A stretch of 64,000 nt of DNA from positions 4,530,583-4,594,582 of the forward strand of contig OU342824.1 of NCBI GenBank assembly GCA_910591455.2, read 5' to 3'. The notes beneath the pieces were generated by a model, which searched no databases, was not told the origin of the DNA, and saw nothing but the letters and a program-made list of their open reading frames with translations. Source of the stretch: Pholis gunnellus (Eukaryota > Chordata > Actinopteri > Perciformes > Pholidae). Both the position numbers and the translations under genes were made by a program. The first letter of the stretch is position 1; the number at the start of each line of letters is the position of its first letter. Shown here one piece after another: positions 62,201 through 64,000 of the stretch.

Positions 62201-64000
62201 GCAGCGTACTGCACGATGTTCTCCTCTGGAGGTAAAGAAAAGAAACATGGAAGGGTTAGTTAGTCTTTCCAGCGATGTCTTCTGAGGTCCGCAGAAAAAT
62301 GGCGACAACACTCGGCGAGTTCGACAACTCAAAAGGCTGGTTTTGGCAATAGTCACGGCGCAGCAAACTGACCTGAGACCAGGCTGTGGCTGAGCTGGCG
62401 GGAAACCATCTCATTGTTGAACTTGTGTTGGGCTGAACAGAGGTCACACAGATATTTGGCTATCTTCGATCGCTCTGTGATAAAGATGTGCTTCTTTTTG
62501 CTGACGCGGCTCTCTACCACAAATTTACGCCTCTGCAGGAACACGGAGGAAAGTTTTTTAGGGAATACCACGCACAGTTTAATAACGAATGTCACTACCA
62601 ACCACATTTCTTTTTTTGGCAGCAATTCTATTCCAAAAATTCACATCGCAGGAGGAATCAAATCCCCATCGCTCCACTCACACTAGAGGAGATGGTTGCT
62701 GCCTCCCTCCAGTAGAAAGTCTGACCGGTAGATCGGCAGCCATCTTTAACCTCGAAGACGATGACTCCTTTGGCACAAATCCCCAGCATGATCTCTCCTT
62801 CTAAAGGCTTTTTCTCACGAACCACGTGGTGGAACAAAACGCCATATTCAGGCAACTGATGACACACCTTCAGGGACAAATAGAGAGTGGTAACTGTGCT
62901 TCATATGGTATTAATGGTACTCATAGTTGTATCACTAGATGTGAATTTCCAAAATGAAATTTGACTATTTGGCCACCTTGAGGAACTCGAGCTCGGATTC
63001 GTCGGTGAGCATCTGAGCGTTGTTGGTGTGAAGTCGTAGCAGCTCCCCCTGAATGTGAGGCAAGGCGCGTTTCTCCATCACGCTCTTGGACACGTACTGG
63101 TCGGGGCGGTAGTAGTTTCTACCGTACACCTACACACAACGGATCAAAACCTTTCATTGAGAGAAACTTGATCATTGCTTTCCAGTAATTACACCACACC
63201 ATTGCGGAGACACTCACATTATATGTCAATGTTTAAAAATGCTGTTCAGTTCGTGGCACCTTTTAAATATTAATTATTATTGGATTCATTTGACATGTTT
63301 TGTTCAAATTCGTGGTGCACAACCTCCGGCATGCAGTCCCCGCACTCCGTCTGCAGGGCCAGGGCTCCCAGGTACAGAGCTGTCTCCTCATGGCAGGACA
63401 GCCGGTCCTCCAAAAGGTCTCTCCGGAGCTGGAGGTAATACTGGTGGCAGGTCTGCTTGTGCCTGATAGAGAAGGCCGCACACATTTAAAGGATTCGGCT
63501 TTACGAGACACATTTTTGTAGCTTTTTCTTTCTAGTAACGCAAGAAAGAGCAATACTTACAAAAGAGAAATGTCATTGACAAAAAATTTCACCCTGAAAA
63601 AAAGGACAAAGGTGGTTGTAGGCACTTTCTTCCAGCTATCTGGAGCGACTTTGGAAATCTTGGTGTCATTGTCCACAAAGAAAAACTCATTCTCTGACCA
63701 GAAAAAAAGAGAAAAGAACAAAAAGTATTAATTGACAGAAATATTGTATAACTTCTAATCTAACTACACCACAGACAACGGGCATGTTTTCCAAACAGGA
63801 TGTAACGTATCAAGTGTTCAGATAAACCGTTACAAACATGCTACAATCAGACAAAAACAGAGCCCTTCAGAAAGACTCCCTCACTCATCCATCCACTCAA
63901 ACCTCTTTACCGTCAATATAAGCAAGGCCAAAGTAGAAATGTTCCACCATGTTGGAGTGAGCCACAATCATGTCAAAGACGTCCCCTCCTCTGGATTTCA
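50230..64000 (-). CDS. frmpd2: frmpd2: FERM and PDZ domain-containing protein 2 (3' part; 5' end beyond window)
   Basis: This is a multi-exon scaffold-protein gene. Twenty exons with AG/GT borders join without any phase conflict into about 839 residues. The order is second half of the FERM domain, linker, PDZ1 (61570-60564), linker, PDZ2 (59371-56201), linker, PDZ3 (52806-51372), short tail. The family has N-terminal KIND, FERM and three PDZ domains and acts at the cell cortex and junctions of polarised cells; it has no catalytic activity. FRMPD2 is preferred over its relative PTPN13 because of 'LCSAQHKFN' at the FERM end, 'SLNHISMEG' and 'LIISQAK' in PDZ1, 'DRLLEVDGV' and 'LVLER' in PDZ2, and 'ANGLGFSF' in PDZ3, all remembered as FRMPD2-like. 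No PDZ4, PDZ5 or phosphatase domain follows. The KIND domain and first FERM lobe are expected beyond 64000. Introns carry hAT elements and tandem repeats. Confidence 0.9.
50494..50590 (-). CDS. frmpd2: frmpd2 exon, tentative: C-terminal tail
   Basis: Follows the PDZ3 exon in the right phase (2 nt in). It encodes 'SGDGDRGKSERYVCLDQCIK' and 'LILSMDSDAAE', and ends in AAAG with a GTCAGT donor. There is no homology I can name; the support is splice signals, phase and openness only. Confidence 0.5.
50820..51215. repeat. Degenerate minisatellite of acaaagagacac type
   Basis: Imperfect units around 'cacaaagagacacaaaatgacc' spelled in pieces (acaaagagacac, aaatgacc, aactaaagagactcacaa), about 20-30 bases each. 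It lies in the intron between the PDZ3-end exon and the tentative tail exon of frmpd2. Confidence 0.75.
51372..51438 (-). CDS. frmpd2: frmpd2 exon: end of PDZ3
   Basis: Encodes 'KVLKLFKTSPLEVQLTLSRP' then 'APG', the final helix and strand of PDZ3 (compare 'EVTLLLCRPPPG' in the family). Acceptor GTCTATAG, donor GTACAC, phase 0 in, 1 out. Confidence 0.88.
52592..52806 (-). CDS. frmpd2: frmpd2 exon: PDZ3 main part
   Basis: Encodes 'EVKLTKSANGLGFSF', 'SSLVRIKQLFPGQPAHQSG' and 'GDVLLAINGQSLKELSYS'. It has the classical GLGF loop and the 'LFPGQPA' signature of the third PDZ in FRMPD2/PTPN13. Acceptor CTATCAG, donor GTATGT; the exon ends in phase 0. Confidence 0.94.
53742..54685. mobile_element. 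Related hAT copy, inverted and internally shorter, in a frmpd2 intron
   Basis: Matches 56746-57950 in reverse orientation: 'gccgtcagggcc' terminus at 54685, shared 'acaaagaaaggaggatggac' segment, and 'acggacaatgcat' at 53742. The GC-rich interior (about 300 bp) of the other copy is missing and the left terminus is degraded. Confidence 0.75.
56006..56201 (-). CDS. frmpd2: frmpd2 exon: last strand of PDZ2 and PDZ2-PDZ3 linker
   Basis: Starts 'LVTLVLERVL' (final strand of PDZ2). A Ser/Thr-rich linker follows, ending 'RDYSFVTE'. The same 'DYSFVTE' peptide precedes PDZ3 in PTPN13 as I remember it, so it appears to be an ancestral piece of the shared PDZ block. Acceptor TTCTCTAG, donor GTAGGG, phase 0 in, 1 out. 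Confidence 0.88.
56410..56720 (+). repeat. Dispersed teleost repeat, second copy (frmpd2 intron)
   Basis: Same family as 13040-13330: 'gttagcatgctaacacttgc', 'gttgttgagacatttcact' spelled with one mismatch, and 'catggtggcgctagaggaaa'. Confidence 0.65.
56746..58073. mobile_element. hAT element with perfect 8-bp target duplication, in a frmpd2 intron
   Basis: Ends 'cagtggtgggc' and 'gcccgccactg'. Exact octamers gtgtatat flank it at 56738-56745 and 58074-58081. A GC-rich internal section (about 57410-57620) and a good donor (cggtaagt, near 57731) suggest part of an exon, but no transposase domain is readable. Confidence 0.85.
58153..58238 (-). CDS. frmpd2: frmpd2 exon: end of PDZ2
   Basis: Encodes 'DRLLEVDGVSFQRFTYRQAV' and 'EHLSKTGE'. 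'LLxVDGV' matches FRMPD2 rather than the 'VLAVNGV' of PTPN13. Acceptor GTTACAG, donor GTAAAG. Confidence 0.92.
58833..58926 (-). CDS. frmpd2: frmpd2 exon: PDZ2 core
   Basis: Encodes 'GGVNSNLPNGGIYIKSLVP' and 'EGAAERNGRVRSG'. This parallels 'GG(I/V)NTSV..GGIYVK' in PDZ2 of both FRMPD2 and PTPN13. Phase 0 in, 1 out. Confidence 0.92.
59273..59371 (-). CDS. frmpd2: frmpd2 exon: start of PDZ2
   Basis: 33 codons in phase 0/0. Encodes 'EEITVELRKISGSLGISIS', the first strand and GLGF-type loop of PDZ2 (here S-L-G-I). Donor GTAAGT. Confidence 0.9.
59668..59849 (-). CDS. frmpd2: frmpd2 exon: PDZ1-PDZ2 linker
   Basis: Encodes 'VGLSPNYVRSPVLRHYESQT', an acidic 'SGDDSSDEIVS' and 'PKTGNRLHVPREGRDLG'. Acceptor ATCCACAG, donor GTAGAA. 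Linker without a recognisable domain. Confidence 0.84.
60052..60080. repeat. (GT)n followed by a G run
   Basis: GT units run into about 15 consecutive G in a frmpd2 intron. A similar C14 homopolymer lies at 3179-3192. Confidence 0.9.
60564..60680 (-). CDS. frmpd2: frmpd2 exon: end of PDZ1
   Basis: Encodes 'GRLISLNHISMEGVTF', then 'EVMQSSPEEVQLIISQAK'. It completes PDZ1 with the alpha-2 helix and last strand. Acceptor CCGCAG, donor GTGCTC. Confidence 0.92.
61087..61194 (-). CDS. frmpd2: frmpd2 exon: PDZ1 core
   Basis: Encodes 'IVIVGEDTVGHYDLGIF' and 'ASIVPGGPADKDGRIQPG'. 'LGIF..S..PGGPAD' is shared by PDZ1 of FRMPD2 and PTPN13. Phase 1/1. Confidence 0.92.
61570..61650 (-). CDS. frmpd2: frmpd2 exon: start of PDZ1
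   Basis: Encodes 'EREVICLYLKKDPKLGLG', the first strand of PDZ1 up to the carboxylate-binding loop, here 'LGLG' before 'IVIVG'. Acceptor CTTACAG, donor GTAAGC, phase 1/1. Confidence 0.9.
61759..61859 (-). CDS. frmpd2: frmpd2 exon: Ser-rich linker
   Basis: Encodes 'TCSSSQRSSTGMRSPACSQR' and 'GSEAPSGSPAAR'. It has good AG/GT borders (TTCTGTAG and GTACGG) and fits phase 2 in, phase 1 out. No domain; a likely disordered, phosphorylatable linker. Confidence 0.82.
62033..62225 (-). CDS. frmpd2: frmpd2 exon: FERM-PDZ1 linker
   Basis: Encodes 'EENIVQYAALCRSQSSRLK', a Ser/Thr/Asp-rich stretch with 'QDDSGLTTPQDGS', then a helical 'DVAARIEARIKQQLL'. Low-complexity linker between FERM and PDZ1; phase 1 in, phase 2 out. 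Confidence 0.85.
62373..62532 (-). CDS. frmpd2: frmpd2 exon: end of FERM F3 lobe ('LCSAQHKFNNEM')
   Basis: Begins in phase 0 after CTGCAG and encodes 'RRKFVVESRVSKKKHIF', then 'KIAKYLCDLCSAQHKFNNEM' and 'RQLSHSLVS'. The last helix of the FERM domain is complete. Phase 1 out with donor GTCAGT. Confidence 0.92.
62682..62867 (-). CDS. frmpd2: frmpd2 exon: FERM F3 (PH-like) lobe
   Basis: 62 codons, phase 0/0. It encodes 'QLPEYGVLFHHV', 'LGICAKGVIVFEVKDG' and 'FYWREAATISSS', the PTB/PH-like third lobe. Donor GTGAGT. The 'QLPEYGV' and 'ICAKGVIV' wording is closer to FRMPD2 than to PTPN13. Confidence 0.92.
62977..63129 (-). CDS. frmpd2: frmpd2 exon: FERM F2 end ('YYRPDQYVSKSVMEK')
   Basis: Exactly 51 codons, phase 0 on both sides. 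It encodes 'GRNYYRPDQYVSKSVMEKR' and ends 'ESELEFLK', which matches the 'ETELEFLK' boundary of the FERM family. Acceptor TGTGTAG, donor GTGGCC. Confidence 0.9.
63324..63462 (-). CDS. frmpd2: frmpd2 exon: FERM central lobe ('ALYLGALALQTE')
   Basis: Encodes 'HKQTCHQYYLQLRRDLL', 'EETALYLGALALQTECGD', the helical F2 lobe. Acceptor CTATCAG. The donor is GTTGTG, a weak match to consensus, but the join to the next exon is in phase 0 and gives a normal FERM sequence ('MPE' then 'VYGRNYY'). Confidence 0.88.
63561..63693 (-). CDS. frmpd2: frmpd2 exon: FERM domain ('NEFFFVDNDTKISKVAPDSW')
   Basis: Acceptor TGGTCAG; phase 1 in, phase 2 out, donor GTAAGT. It encodes the FERM core 'NEFFFVD...KVAPDSWKK...FVLFFRVKFFVNDISLL'. 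A tempting AG at 63594-63595 inside it is not used, because the frame continues unbroken across it. Confidence 0.9.
63911..64000 (-). CDS. frmpd2: frmpd2 exon: FERM domain, F1/F2 region (cut by window edge)
   Basis: The frame reads '...GGDVFDMIVAHSNMVEHF..GLAYID', the usual FERM segment (PTPN13 has DVFDMVVAHIGLVEH). It ends in GACG followed by a GTAAAG donor, phase 1. Its 5' border is outside the window. Confidence 0.88.

Noticed and set aside
50230..64000. Assignment of the FERM/PDZ gene to ptpn13.
   Set aside because: PDZ1, PDZ2 and FERM F3 wording fits FRMPD2 better. Only three PDZ domains are present and no phosphatase exon follows in 50 kb.

Overview
The window looks like vertebrate genomic DNA from a teleost fish, probably a percomorph. 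It has spliced genes with large introns, very many (CA)n/(GA)n microsatellites, degenerate Tc1 and hAT transposons, L2-type LINE pieces and the 'gctaacatgctaa' dispersed repeat family common in spiny-rayed fishes. There is no bacterial or viral gene organisation.

Region by region: (1) 1-3405 has no recognisable gene. (2) 3406-7951 is duplicated block A, made of an L module (3406-4870) followed by an R module (4871-7951). (3) 7952-28976 is mostly single-copy, gene-poor DNA holding a broken Tc1 element, one orphan exon-like ORF (18086-18244), an L2/SINE tail and many microsatellites. (4) 28977-38673 is block B, the inverted counterpart of A. Its modules are in permuted order (R2, LINE fragment, R1, a 440-bp spacer, L when read on the minus strand) and R is present twice. 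(5) 38674-42528 carries a hAT element and a TIR element with nested insertions. (6) 42529-50229 is gene-poor. (7) 50230-64000 (minus strand) holds the 3' two-thirds of frmpd2. I could trace twenty phase-consistent exons, from the middle of the FERM domain through three PDZ domains to a short tail. The 5' exons (KIND domain and start of FERM) lie beyond the window.

The most unusual content is inside the R modules. Each of the three copies (A, B1, B2) carries the same compact three-exon gene architecture: a TATA-like box with E-boxes, a signal-peptide exon, a 66-bp exon, and a last exon that is an in-frame GC-rich minisatellite ending at a polyadenylation signal. All introns are phase 1. The predicted product is a small secreted protein rich in Thr, Pro, Trp and Arg that I cannot assign to any family. 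B2 (206 codons with an intact AATAAA) looks most intact, B1 has lost the AATAAA, and A stops early. The three copies differ mainly in the length of the coding minisatellite.

The frmpd2 model is strongly supported by domain similarity and by splice phases that agree across every junction. Its two last exons and the three-exon gene family are inferences from splice signals and need transcript evidence.
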